Shown here: positions 10,298-18,906 of the stretch, piece after piece | How positions within the stretch are numbered: the first letter of the stretch is position 1 | How the letters are laid out: each line of letters begins with the position of its first letter | Assembly (NCBI RefSeq): GCF_024753135.1 | Contig: NZ_JANUGP010000004.1 | Coordinates: forward strand, 1 to 64,000 | Length of the DNA: 64,000 nucleotides | Direction of reading: 5' to 3' | Origin: Streptomyces pyxinicus | GTDB taxonomy: Bacteria > Actinomycetota > Actinomycetes > Streptomycetales > Streptomycetaceae | The notes under the pieces: generated by a model | The model's input: the letters and a program-made list of their open reading frames with translations, nothing else | What the model was told of the DNA's origin: nothing | Databases searched by the model: none | Translations under genes and position numbers: made by a program

Positions 10298-10529
10298 CAC
10301 CCGTGCGACCGTAGGCGGCCGTGCGGCGTCCCTTCCGGAACCTTGAGCACTTTTACCTCGTACGGGTGAAACGATCCCTCATTAGGGGACAGGAACGATT
10401 CGCCCCGCGACCGGAAACCGAGGGGCGGTGGCCGAGACCCGTTCACCCACATGCGGCTCCCGGGCCCCTCGCCGGTCCTCCGCGCCGGTCCCGGGGCCCG
10501 TTGTCAGTGCCGGGGGCTACGGTTTCCGC

Positions 10530-11939
10530 ATGGCTGCCCGTACCAAGACCACCAAGGACCGCCCGTCCTACCGCTGCACCGAGTGCGGCTGGCAGACGGC
10601 CAAGTGGCTCGGCCGCTGCCCCGAGTGCCAGGCCTGGGGCACGGTCGAGGAGTACGGCGCGCCCGCGGTCCGCACGACGGCGCCGGGCCGGGTCACCAGC
10701 TCCGCGGTGCCCATCGGCCAGGTCGACGGCCGCCAGGCCACCGCCCGCTCCACCGGCGTCCCGGAGCTGGACCGCGTGCTCGGCGGCGGCCTGGTGCCCG
10801 GCGCCGTGGTGCTCCTCGCGGGCGAGCCCGGCGTCGGCAAGTCCACCCTGCTGCTGGACGTGGCCGCCAAGTCGGCGAGCGCCGAGCACCGCACCCTCTA
10901 TGTCACCGGCGAGGAGTCGGCGAGCCAGGTCCGGCTGCGCGCCGACCGCATCGGCGCGCTGGACGACGACCTGTATCTGGCCGCCGAGACCGATCTGGCC
11001 GCCGTCCTCGGCCACTTGGACGAGGTCAAGCCGTCCCTGCTGATCCTCGACTCGGTGCAGACGGTGGCCTCCCCGGAGATCGAGGGCGCCCCCGGCGGCA
11101 TGGCCCAGGTGCGCGAGGTCGCCGGAGCCCTGATCCGCGCCTCCAAGGAACGCGGCATGTCCACCCTCCTGGTGGGCCACGTCACCAAGGACGGCGCGAT
11201 CGCCGGTCCCCGTCTGCTGGAGCACCTGGTGGACGTCGTCCTGCACTTCGAGGGCGACCGGCACGCGCGCCTGCGCCTGGTGCGCGGCGTGAAGAACCGG
11301 TACGGGGCGACGGACGAGGTCGGCTGCTTCGAGCTGCACGACGAGGGCATCACCGGCCTGGCCGACCCCAGCGGCCTGTTCCTGACCCGGCGCGCCGAGC
11401 CGGTGCCGGGCACCTGCCTGACCGTCACCCTGGAGGGCCGCCGGCCGCTGGTGGCGGAGGTGCAGGCGCTGACCGTGGACTCCCAGATCCCCTCCCCGCG
11501 CCGGACCACCTCGGGCCTGGAGACGTCCCGGGTGTCGATGATGCTCGCGGTGCTGGAGCAGCGCGGCCGGATCAGCGCGCTCGGCAAGCGGGACATCTAC
11601 TCCGCGACGGTCGGCGGTGTGAAGCTCTCCGAGCCGGCCGCGGACCTCGCCATCGCCCTCGCGCTGGCCTCCGCCGCCAGCGACACCCCGCTGCCGAAGA
11701 ACCTGGTCGCCATCGGCGAGGTGGGCCTCGCGGGCGAGGTGAGACGGGTCACGGGCGTGCAGCGCCGGCTGTCCGAGGCCCACCGGCTGGGCTTCACGCA
11801 CGCCCTGGTGCCGAGCGATCCGGGCAAGGTCCCGGACGGGATGAAGGTGCTGGAAGTCGCCGACATGGGAGACGCGCTGCGGGTGCTGCCGCGCTCGCGT
11901 CGGCGAGAGGCCCCACGGGAGGCGGAGCAGCGCCGGTAG
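10530..11939 (+). CDS. radA: DNA repair protein RadA
   Basis: A 469-residue RecA-like branch-migration helicase that processes recombination intermediates. The domains are: a four-Cys zinc finger at residues 11-27 ([18 protein letters not shown]), a RecA core with Walker [10 protein letters not shown], the RadA-specific KNRYG motif ([12 protein letters not shown]), and a Lon-protease-like C-terminal domain ([30 protein letters not shown]). The ATG at 10530 gives the finger its usual distance from the N terminus. It stands 80 bases upstream of disA on the same strand. This pairing is known in actinobacteria and Firmicutes, where RadA can restrain DisA activity. Confidence 0.97.
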   Translation: MAARTKTTKDRPSYRCTECGWQTAKWLGRCPECQAWGTVEEYGAPAVRTTAPGRVTSSAVPIGQVDGRQATARSTGVPELDRVLGGGLVPGAVVLLAGEPGVGKSTLLLDVAAKSASAEHRTLYVTGEESASQVRLRADRIGALDDDLYLAAETDLAAVLGHLDEVKPSLLILDSVQTVASPEIEGAPGGMAQVREVAGALIRASKERGMSTLLVGHVTKDGAIAGPRLLEHLVDVVLHFEGDRHARLRLVRGVKNRYGATDEVGCFELHDEGITGLADPSGLFLTRRAEPVPGTCLTVTLEGRRPLVAEVQALTVDSQIPSPRRTTSGLETSRVSMMLAVLEQRGRISALGKRDIYSATVGGVKLSEPAADLAIALALASAASDTPLPKNLVAIGEVGLAGEVRRVTGVQRRLSEAHRLGFTHALVPSDPGKVPDGMKVLEVADMGDALRVLPRSRRREAPREAEQRR

Positions 11940-12019
11940 ACTTTGCGCAGGTCTCGCCCGTCCGTACGAACCGCGTGCGGCTGCGGGAGCGCCTCAGAAC
12001 CTGTGACCGGAGGAGTGCA

Positions 12020-13144
12020 GTGGCAGCCAACGACCGGGCAGCGGCTCCCGGAAAGTCCGGTGGGAGTGCCGGTTCCGATGGCCGGATGCGCGCCTCGCTG
12101 AGCGCCGTGGCACCGGGCACGGCCCTGCGTGACGGCCTGGAGCGGGTCCTGCGCGGCAACACCGGCGGTCTGATCCTCCTCGGCTCGGACAAGACGGTCG
12201 AGGCGATGTGCACGGGCGGTTTCGTGCTGGACGTCGAGTTCACCGCGACCCGGCTGCGCGAGCTGTGCAAGCTGGACGGCGGCATCGTGCTGTCGTCGGA
12301 CCTGTCGAAGATCCTGCGCGCGGGCGTCCAGCTGGTGCCGGACCCGACGATCCCCACGGAGGAGACCGGCACCCGGCACCGGACCGCGGACCGGGTGAGC
12401 AAGCAGGTCGGCTTCCCGGTGGTCTCCGTCTCCCAGTCGATGCGGCTGATCGCGCTGTACGTCGACGGTCAGCGCCGCGTCCTGGAGGACTCGGCGGCGA
12501 TCCTCTCCCGGGCGAACCAGGCGCTGGCCACCCTGGAGCGGTACAAGCTCCGCCTCGACGAGGTGGCGGGCACGCTGTCGGCGCTGGAGATCGAGGACCT
12601 GGTGACGGTCCGGGACGTCTCGGCGGTCGCGCAGCGGCTGGAGATGGTGCGCCGCATCGCCACCGAGATCGCCGAGTACGTGGTCGAGCTGGGCACGGAC
12701 GGCCGGCTCCTCACGCTCCAGCTGGAGGAGCTGATCGCGGGCGTCGAGCCGGACCGCGAGCTGGTGGTGCGGGACTATGTGCCGGAGCCGACGGCGAAGC
12801 GGTCCCGCACGGTCGACGAGGCGCTCTCCGAGCTGGACGCGCTGACCCACGCGGAGCTGCTGGAACTGGGCACGGTGGCGCGGGCGCTCGGCTACACGGG
12901 GTCTCCCGAGACGCTCGACTCCGCGGTGTCCCCGCGGGGCTTCCGGCTGCTGGCCAAGGTGCCGCGGCTGCCGGGCGCCATCATCGACCGCCTGGTGGAG
13001 CACTTCGGCGGCCTGCAGAAGCTGCTCGCCGCGAGCGTCGACGACCTCCAGGCGGTGGACGGGGTGGGCGAGGCCCGGGCGCGGAGCGTGCGGGAGGGGC
13101 TGTCGCGCCTGGCGGAGTCCTCGATCCTGGAGCGGTACGTCTGA
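12020..13144 (+). CDS. disA: DNA integrity scanning diadenylate cyclase
   Basis: A 374-residue enzyme that condenses two ATP into cyclic di-AMP while scanning DNA for branched structures. The N-terminal DAC domain carries the active-site strings [10 protein letters not shown] and [13 protein letters not shown]; the helical linker follows, then a C-terminal helix-hairpin-helix domain ([30 protein letters not shown]) that binds DNA junctions. The position usually written DGA reads DGG here, which I believe is common in Streptomyces. The start is a GTG at 12020 after GGAGGAG. In Streptomyces c-di-AMP controls osmotic balance and wall hydrolase genes; a wall hydrolase lies at 21 kb. Confidence 0.97.
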   Translation: MAANDRAAAPGKSGGSAGSDGRMRASLSAVAPGTALRDGLERVLRGNTGGLILLGSDKTVEAMCTGGFVLDVEFTATRLRELCKLDGGIVLSSDLSKILRAGVQLVPDPTIPTEETGTRHRTADRVSKQVGFPVVSVSQSMRLIALYVDGQRRVLEDSAAILSRANQALATLERYKLRLDEVAGTLSALEIEDLVTVRDVSAVAQRLEMVRRIATEIAEYVVELGTDGRLLTLQLEELIAGVEPDRELVVRDYVPEPTAKRSRTVDEALSELDALTHAELLELGTVARALGYTGSPETLDSAVSPRGFRLLAKVPRLPGAIIDRLVEHFGGLQKLLAASVDDLQAVDGVGEARARSVREGLSRLAESSILERYV

Positions 13145-13210
13145 GTGCGACGCCGGGCGCCTTCTGACTCGGGGCGTCCTGTGTGCCGGCGACCGCGGGT
13201 CCGTCGTGGT

Positions 13211-13248
13211 CGCTCACGCAGTTCCCCGCGCCCCTTGCGGGGCGCCCC
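13211..13248. repeat. Streptomyces intergenic GTTCCCCGCGCCCC hairpin element
   Basis: CGCAGTTCCCCGCGCCCC followed by TTGC and GGGGCGC forms a seven-pair stem. Near-identical pieces are scattered between genes in many Streptomyces chromosomes. Here it lies between the convergent disA and hypothetical genes and could act as a transcription terminator for both. Confidence 0.65.
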
Positions 13249-13271
13249 CGGCCGGATCCGGGAGAGGGGCC

Positions 13272-14075
13272 CTAGTCCGCCGAGAGGACGAAGGACGCCT
13301 GGAGCTTGCCGTAGCCGGGGGTCCTGGCCTCCAGCAGGTAGGTGCCCGGCTTCGCCGAGCCCGCCGGCGGGGTGGCGCACTGGGGGGCGCTCGGCTTGCG
13401 GTCCCAGGTCACGGTGTAGGTGATGCTCTTGCCCGCGGTCACCCGGAACGGCAGGTGCGCCGCGTCCTTGGGGCAGTCGGCCGAGGACCAGTACGCGTCG
13501 TCGCCGTCCGCCGGGGTGATCGTCAACACCGCGTTCTTCGGGCCGAGATCGACCTTGCAGTCGGTGGACGAGGTGTTCTTCGCGGTGAGTTCGAAGGTCG
13601 GCTTCTGGTCCGGCGAGTAGGAGTTGTGCACACTGCGCAGGCTCAACGACACCGCGCCGCTGGTGCAGTTGGCCAGGGAGGCGGACGCCGGGAGCGTGTC
13701 GCCCGTACCGACGTTCCCCGCGCCGGGGCCCGAGCCGGCGGAGCCCGACGAGCCCCCGGAGCCGGAGCCGTCGCCGTCCGCGCCGTCGTCGCCGGAGCCG
13801 CTCCCGCCGCTTCCGGCGGAGCCGCCGCCCGACTCGTCGCGCCCGCCGGGGTGTTGGCTGATCGCGGGCCCGGACGAGGAGGGGCCCGGCGTGATCGTGT
13901 GCGCGGGGTCCTTGCCGTCGGACCCGTCGGCGCCCTTCTTGCCACCCCCGCCGCCCATGGTGACGATCCATGTCATCACCAGCGCCAACAGGGCGACGAC
14001 GGACAGCAGTACGGCCCTCCGACGCCAGTAGATGGAGGAGGGAAGCGGCCCGACCGGATTGCGCAGAGATCCCAC
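13272..14075 (-). CDS. Membrane-anchored conserved protein with Gly/Ser-rich linker
   Basis: A 267-residue protein from a GTG start that gives MGSLRNPVGPLPSSIYWRR. One N-terminal membrane helix (about 22-40) is followed by a long Gly/Ser/Asp/Pro linker of about 90 residues, then an outer beta-rich domain with two cysteines (LANCTSGAVSLSLRS, TDCKVDLGP) and further Cys in SSADCPKD and PQCATPP, likely two disulfides. The domain resembles small actinobacterial beta-sandwich modules of unknown function. It is convergent with disA and divergent from mutY. I cannot assign a role; an envelope location is the only safe inference. Confidence 0.8.
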   Translation of the reverse strand: MGSLRNPVGPLPSSIYWRRRAVLLSVVALLALVMTWIVTMGGGGGKKGADGSDGKDPAHTITPGPSSSGPAISQHPGGRDESGGGSAGSGGSGSGDDGADGDGSGSGGSSGSAGSGPGAGNVGTGDTLPASASLANCTSGAVSLSLRSVHNSYSPDQKPTFELTAKNTSSTDCKVDLGPKNAVLTITPADGDDAYWSSADCPKDAAHLPFRVTAGKSITYTVTWDRKPSAPQCATPPAGSAKPGTYLLEARTPGYGKLQASFVLSAD

Positions 14076-14254
14076 GGCCCAAACTGTACGAGAGATCGCC
14101 GCGCTTGCTCGCGCCACATGCCGCTCGGACAGCAACTTTTCCGGATCATCATCCCGGCAACTGCCGCCACGGGCACGCTTCTTCGTCAACGCGACGCTCG
14201 GTGACCGCGCCGTCACCCGCACGGTCCGCCAACCCGTGGCAGGATCGGAAGGCC

Positions 14255-15130
14255 ATGACTGAGAAGCTGCACACCCCCGTGATCGCCTGGTTCGACACCC
14301 ATGCCCGCGACCTCCCCTGGCGCCGCCCGGAGGCGGGCCCGTGGGGTGTGATGGTCAGCGAGTTCATGCTCCAGCAGACCCCCGTCAACCGGGTGCTGCC
14401 GGTCTACGAGCAGTGGCTGGCCCGCTGGCCGCGCCCCGCCGACCTGGCCAAGGAGGCGCCCGGCGAGGCGGTGCGCGCCTGGGGCCGGCTCGGCTATCCG
14501 CGCCGGGCGCTGCGGCTGCACGGCGCCGCGGTCGCCATAGCGGAACGGCACGGCGGGGACGTACCGACGGACCACGCGCAGCTGCTGGCGCTGCCCGGGA
14601 TCGGCGAGTACACGGCGGCGGCGGTGGCCTCCTTCGCGTACGGGCAGCGGCATCCGGTGCTGGACACCAATGTGCGCCGGGTCTTCGCGCGGGCGGTGAG
14701 CGGGGTGCAGTACCCGCCGAACGCGACGACGGCCGCCGAGCGCCGCCTGGCCCGGGAGCTGCTGCCGGCGGACGAGGGCACCGCCGCGCGCTGGGCGGCG
14801 GCCTCCATGGAGCTGGGCGCGCTGGTGTGCACGGCGCGCAACGAAGGCTGCCAGCGGTGCCCGATCGCCACGCAGTGCGCCTGGCGGCTGGCGGGCAAGC
14901 CGGAGCACGCGGGACCGCCGCGGCGCGGGCAGACGTACGCCGGTACGGACCGGCAGGTGCGCGGCAAGCTGCTGGCCGTCCTGCGGGAGGCGCACGCGCC
15001 GGTGCCGCAGGCGCTGCTGGACCGGGTGTGGCACGAGCCGGTGCAGCGGGCCCGCGCGCTGGACGGCCTGGTCACGGACGGCCTGGTGGAGCCGATGACG
15101 GGCGGTCTGTACCGGCTGCCGCTGGGCTGA
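14255..15130 (+). CDS. mutY: A/G-specific adenine DNA glycosylase
   Basis: A 291-residue base-excision repair enzyme that removes adenine mispaired with 8-oxoguanine. The catalytic Glu is in VSEFMLQQTPV; the helix-hairpin-helix is LPGIGEYTAAA with the essential Asp in VLDTNVRRVFARA; and the [4Fe-4S] ligands follow the C-x6-C-x2-C-x5-C spacing (CTARNEGCQRCPIATQC). It is shorter than E. coli MutY because the C-terminal 8-oxoG-recognition domain is reduced, as in many actinobacteria. The start MTEKLHTPVIAWFD matches the family N terminus. With radA and disA it makes a local genome-maintenance group. A hairpin follows the gene. Confidence 0.95.
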   Translation: MTEKLHTPVIAWFDTHARDLPWRRPEAGPWGVMVSEFMLQQTPVNRVLPVYEQWLARWPRPADLAKEAPGEAVRAWGRLGYPRRALRLHGAAVAIAERHGGDVPTDHAQLLALPGIGEYTAAAVASFAYGQRHPVLDTNVRRVFARAVSGVQYPPNATTAAERRLARELLPADEGTAARWAAASMELGALVCTARNEGCQRCPIATQCAWRLAGKPEHAGPPRRGQTYAGTDRQVRGKLLAVLREAHAPVPQALLDRVWHEPVQRARALDGLVTDGLVEPMTGGLYRLPLG

Positions 15131-15153
15131 CGCCCGGCCACATCGTCACCGAC

Positions 15154-15201
15154 GGTGGTTTGTTGCGGCCTTCCCACGCCTTCCCGGCCCGACAAACCAC
15201 C
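15154..15201. terminator. Hairpin after mutY, before sigE
   Basis: A perfect 10-base arm pair (15154-15163 with 15192-15201, GGTGGTTTGT and its complement), extended by two further pairs, closes a loop of about 24 bases. It separates mutY from the sigE operon. The rest of the 280-base gap holds a short CCAGCC/GGCTGG stem at 15276-15290. Confidence 0.6.
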
Positions 15202-15410
15202 ATCTAAACGGACATAGCATCCATCCAATCCGTCACGCCCTCCCCTCCGTTACACAACCGACGGACAGCCGATTGCCAGCCGAAGGCTGGTTCGGACAGC
15301 GCCGTGACAACCGCTCCGTAACTTCTCTTCCGTGCCCGGCGACCATCCGGCACATGGACTGAAGGACCCCGGACGAAGCCGGGGTGAACGGGGAACGGAG
15401 GCGGTTGATC

Positions 15411-15950
15411 ATGGCGCAGGGCGAGGTGCTTGAGTTCGAGGAGTACGTCCGCACTCGGCAGGACGCGCTGCTGCGCAGCGCCCGTCGGCTGGTGCCGGAC
15501 CCCGTCGACGCGCAGGACCTGCTGCAGACGGCGCTCGTGCGGACGTACGGCCGCTGGGAAGGCATAGCCGACAAGCGGCTCGCCGACGCCTACCTGCGCC
15601 GCGTCATGATCAACACCCGCACCGAGTGGTGGCGGGCGCGCAAGCTGGAGGAGGTCCCGACCGAGCAGCTGCCGGACGCCTCCGTTGCGGACTCCACCGA
15701 GCAGCACGCCGACCGGGCCCTGCTGATGGACATCATGAAGGTGCTCGCACCCAAGCAGCGCAGCGTCGTGGTGCTGCGACACTGGGAGCAGATGTCCACG
15801 GAGGAGACGGCCGCCGCCCTCGGCATGTCGGCCGGTACGGTCAAGAGCACGCTGCACCGGGCGCTCGCCCGGCTCCGCGAGGAGCTGGAAGCCCGCGATC
15901 TGGACGCACGCGCGCTGGAGCGTGAGGAGCGGGAGCGTTGCGCGGCCTGA
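15411..15950 (+). CDS. sigE: RNA polymerase ECF sigma factor SigE
   Basis: A 179-residue ECF sigma factor. Region 2 is DAQDLLQTALVRTYGRW; region 4 is LAPKQRSVVVLRHWEQMSTE followed by the HTH segment AAALGMSAGTVKSTLHRALA. Sequence and the following cseA, cseB and cseC genes identify it as SigE, the cell-envelope stress sigma factor of Streptomyces. In that system expression is controlled by the CseC/CseB pair rather than by an anti-sigma factor; none is present here either. The ATG at 15411 has GGAGG nine bases upstream. An ECF-like pair of elements, CAACC at 15308 and CGTG at 15331, may be the promoter, but this is weak. The gene overlaps cseA by 13 bases. Confidence 0.95.
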   Translation: MAQGEVLEFEEYVRTRQDALLRSARRLVPDPVDAQDLLQTALVRTYGRWEGIADKRLADAYLRRVMINTRTEWWRARKLEEVPTEQLPDASVADSTEQHADRALLMDIMKVLAPKQRSVVVLRHWEQMSTEETAAALGMSAGTVKSTLHRALARLREELEARDLDARALEREERERCAA

Positions 15951-16582
15951 CCGGGGCCGGACCCGACCGGGTCCGCACCACGTCACAGGCGGTGATCGCG
16001 GCGGCGGCCGCGCTCGCCGCCATCGCCCTTTTCGTCGCCGCGTGCGGCACGGGCGGCACCGGCACCCGGGACGAGGGACCGGCGCACGCGTCGGCGGTCG
16101 CGGGAGCCTCCGAGTCCCCCTCGCCGAGTCCCGCGGCCGGCTTCCGCCAGGTGGACGCGGTCTCGCTGGTCAAAAAGGACCCGGCGGTCTCCGCCGCCGT
16201 GAAACGCGAGCTGAAGCCGTGCGGCTCCGACGACTACCCCGTCGACGTCTCCTACGGCTATCTGACCGGCGGCTCCGTCAACGACGTCCTCGTCAACGTC
16301 TCGACCTGCGGTGACCTGGTGGGCATCGGCAGCTACGTGTACCAGCGGGTCGGGGACGCGTACAAGAATGTGTTCAAGGCGGAGGAGTCACCGGTCTACT
16401 CGGAGATCGACGGCACCGACCTGAGCGTGACCAAGCAGGTGTACGAGACGGACGACCAGGTGGCCAACCCGTCCCGGGAGACCGTGATCACGTACCGGTG
16501 GAAGGCGGGGCGGTTCACCGAGATCAACCGGCACGAGACCGACTACAGCAAGGCCGGCGACGCGGCGCCCGCGCAGAACTGA
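15938..16582 (+). CDS. cseA: Lipoprotein CseA, negative modulator of the SigE system
   Basis: A 214-residue lipoprotein. The signal sequence with lipobox VAAC (residues about 34-37) is followed by a Ser/Pro linker and a globular outer domain. Homologues in the Streptomyces sigE operon are anchored outside the membrane and dampen SigE signalling. The only start giving a full signal peptide is TTG at 15938, which lies inside the last codons of sigE, so translation should depend on sigE translation. Two cysteines in KPCGSDD and STCGDLVG may form a disulfide. Third-position GC and position match the rest of the operon. Confidence 0.88.
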   Translation: MRGLTGAGPDRVRTTSQAVIAAAAALAAIALFVAACGTGGTGTRDEGPAHASAVAGASESPSPSPAAGFRQVDAVSLVKKDPAVSAAVKRELKPCGSDDYPVDVSYGYLTGGSVNDVLVNVSTCGDLVGIGSYVYQRVGDAYKNVFKAEESPVYSEIDGTDLSVTKQVYETDDQVANPSRETVITYRWKAGRFTEINRHETDYSKAGDAAPAQN

Positions 16583-16635
16583 CCCCCCACCCACGCGTAC
16601 ACACGCACGTACACACGAGGATCGAGAGCAGCGGG

Positions 16636-17340
16636 ATGGCAGACCAGACCCACGTCCTGTTCGTCGAGGACGACGACGTCATCCGTGAGGCCACCCAGCT
16701 CGCCCTGGAGCGGGACGGCTTCGCGGTCACCGCCATGCCGGACGGGCTGTCGGGCCTGGAGGCGTTCCGTGCCGACCGCCCCGACATCGCGCTGCTCGAC
16801 GTCATGGTCCCGGGTCTTGACGGGGTCAGCCTGTGCCGCCGTATCCGGGACGAGTCGACCGTGCCGGTGATCATGCTCTCGGCGCGCGCCGACTCCATCG
16901 ACGTGGTGCTGGGCCTGGAGGCGGGCGCCGACGACTACGTCACCAAGCCGTTCGACGGCGCGGTGCTGGTCGCGCGGATCCGGGCCGTGCTGCGCCGCTT
17001 CGGGCACGCCGGCGGCAGCGACCGTACCGAGGACGCCGGGGAGCCGGTGGGCGGGGGGGTCCTCAGCTTCGGCGACCTGGAGATCGACACCGAGGGCATG
17101 GAGGTGCGCCGGGCCGGGCAGCCGGTGGCGCTCACGCCCACCGAGATGCGGCTGCTGCTGGAGTTCTCCTCCGCGCCGGGCACCGTGCTCTCCCGCGACA
17201 AGCTGCTGGAGCGGGTGTGGGACTACGGCTGGGGCGGGGACACCCGGGTCGTCGACGTGCACGTGCAGCGGCTGCGGCAGAAGATCGGCCAGGACCGGAT
17301 CGAGACGGTCCGCGGCTTCGGCTACAAGCTGAAGGCCTGA
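16636..17340 (+). CDS. cseB: Response regulator CseB
   Basis: A 234-residue OmpR/PhoB-type regulator. The receiver domain has the acidic pocket VEDDD, the phosphorylated Asp55 (ALLDVMVPGLDG), a Ser switch in IMLSARAD and the conserved Lys in TKPFDG. The winged-helix DNA-binding domain covers about residues 135-232 (LTPTEMRLLLEF, RVVDVHVQRLRQKIG). In Streptomyces CseB activates the sigE operon promoter when CseC senses cell-wall damage. It is 53 bases after cseA and 11 bases before cseC, in one transcription unit. Confidence 0.96.
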   Translation: MADQTHVLFVEDDDVIREATQLALERDGFAVTAMPDGLSGLEAFRADRPDIALLDVMVPGLDGVSLCRRIRDESTVPVIMLSARADSIDVVLGLEAGADDYVTKPFDGAVLVARIRAVLRRFGHAGGSDRTEDAGEPVGGGVLSFGDLEIDTEGMEVRRAGQPVALTPTEMRLLLEFSSAPGTVLSRDKLLERVWDYGWGGDTRVVDVHVQRLRQKIGQDRIETVRGFGYKLKA

Positions 17341-17351
17341 GCGGAGCGGAC

Positions 17352-18707
17352 ATGCGGGGGATTCTTCGGCATCCGGTCCGGCGCGTGGAGCGCGCGGGCC
17401 TGCACACCGGACTGAGATGGAAGCTCAGCGCGGCGATCGCGCTGGTGGCCGGGCTGGTGGCGATCGCGCTGAGCCTGGTCGTGCACAACGCGGCGCGGGT
17501 CTCGATGCTCGACAACGCGCGCGACCTGGCCAACCAGCGCGTGCAGATCGCGCAGCGCAACTACGAGCTGAACCGGCGGCCGAACTTCCCCAGCGTCAAG
17601 ATCGACGACCCCGATCTGCCGGCGGCGCTGCGCGCGAAGGTCGAGGAGGGCCGCAAGGTCAGCGATGTCAGCGAGCACGGCGGGGCGCCGGACATCTGGG
17701 CGGCGGTGCCGACCAAGGACGGGCACGTGCTGTCCCTGCACGGGCCGCTGCCGGACCGTTCCACCGACGTGATGAAGGACCTCGACCAGGCGCTGGTCAT
17801 CGGCTCCGTCGCGGTCGTGTTCTGCGGCAGCGCGCTCGGCGTGCTGATCGGCGCGCAGCTCTCCCGCCGGCTGCGCAAGGCGGCGGCCGCCGCGCACCGG
17901 GTCGCGGGCGGCGAGACCGAGGTACGGGTGCGGGAGGCCATCGGCGGGGTGGTGCGGGACGAGACGGACGACCTCGCGCACGCGGTGGACGCCATGGCGG
18001 ACGCGCTGCGGCAGCGGCTGGAGGCCGAGCGGCGGGTCACCGCGGACATCGCGCACGAGCTGCGCACCCCCGTCACCGGGCTGCTCACGGCGGCCGAGCT
18101 GCTGCCGCCGGGCCGGCCCACGGAGCTGGTCCTGGACCGGGCGAAGGCGATGCGCACGCTGGTCGAGGACGTGCTGGAGGTGGCCCGGCTGGACGGCGCC
18201 TCGGAGCGCGCCGAGCTGCAGGACATCATGCTGGGCGAGTTCGTCACCCGGCGGGTGGCGGTCAAGGACCCGGACGTCACCGTACGGGTGGTGCACGAGT
18301 CCGAGGTCACCACCGACCCCCGGCGCCTGGAGCGGGTGCTGTTCAACCTGCTCGCCAACGCGGCCCGGCACGGCCGGCCGCCGGTCGAGGTGACCGTCGA
18401 GGGCCGCGTCATCCGGGTCCGCGACCACGGCCCCGGGTTCCCCGAGGAACTCCTCGCCGAGGGCCCGAGCCGCTTCCGCACCGGCAGCATGGACCGTGCC
18501 GGTACGGGCCACGGGCTCGGCCTGACCATCGCGGCCGGCCAGGCCCGCGTCCTCGGCGCCCGCCTCACCTTCCGCAACGTCCGCCCCCCGAGCACCCCGT
18601 CCACCGTCCCCGCCGAGGGCGCGGTGGCAGTCCTCTGGCTCCCCGAGCACGCCCCCACCAACACGGGCAGCTATCAGATGCTGCCGGGGGCGGGGGGTAC
18701 GGAGTGA
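17352..18707 (+). CDS. cseC: Sensor histidine kinase CseC
   Basis: A 451-residue membrane kinase. The two membrane helices are at about residues 24-46 and 140-162, with a roughly 95-residue outer sensor domain between them. HAMP and dimerisation helices follow, with the phospho-His in ADIAHELRTPVTG; then the ATPase domain with the N box LFNLLANAARHG, G1 box VRDHGPGFP and G2 GTGHGLGLTI. It is the sensor for wall stress (in model streptomycetes, vancomycin, lysozyme and similar damage) and phosphorylates CseB. The gene ends the sigE operon; a perfect hairpin follows. Confidence 0.95.
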   Translation: MRGILRHPVRRVERAGLHTGLRWKLSAAIALVAGLVAIALSLVVHNAARVSMLDNARDLANQRVQIAQRNYELNRRPNFPSVKIDDPDLPAALRAKVEEGRKVSDVSEHGGAPDIWAAVPTKDGHVLSLHGPLPDRSTDVMKDLDQALVIGSVAVVFCGSALGVLIGAQLSRRLRKAAAAAHRVAGGETEVRVREAIGGVVRDETDDLAHAVDAMADALRQRLEAERRVTADIAHELRTPVTGLLTAAELLPPGRPTELVLDRAKAMRTLVEDVLEVARLDGASERAELQDIMLGEFVTRRVAVKDPDVTVRVVHESEVTTDPRRLERVLFNLLANAARHGRPPVEVTVEGRVIRVRDHGPGFPEELLAEGPSRFRTGSMDRAGTGHGLGLTIAAGQARVLGARLTFRNVRPPSTPSTVPAEGAVAVLWLPEHAPTNTGSYQMLPGAGGTE

Positions 18708-18860
18708 GGCTCGCGCGGGTGTGAGGGGTGCGGGGGCCGTGCCGGGAGGGAAGCGGAGCTGAACCCGGCGGAACGGTCGGCGGGCGGCATGCAGGCGGCG
18801 GCAGCGCGGTCGTGGCGTCGTCCCGGGCCGTACCGGTACGCGCGTCCCACGCACCTATGC

Positions 18861-18895
18861 CGAAGGCCCCCTCGGCGGACACCAGGGGGCCTTCG
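18861..18895. terminator. Perfect hairpin between cseC and the MFS gene
   Basis: Twelve-pair perfect stem (18861-18872 with 18884-18895) and an 11-base loop between convergent genes, so it should end both transcripts. The preceding 150 bases are noncoding with nothing else notable. Confidence 0.8.
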
Positions 18896-18906
18896 GGGAC
18901 CAGGGG

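Noticed and set aside
13211..13248. Insertion-sequence end
   Set aside because: It is a short intergenic hairpin known from many Streptomyces gaps; there is no transposase, target duplication or partner repeat nearby.
15300..15340. Autoregulated SigE promoter
   Set aside because: CAACC and CGTG are present but the match is too loose to call; noted only as a possibility under sigE.
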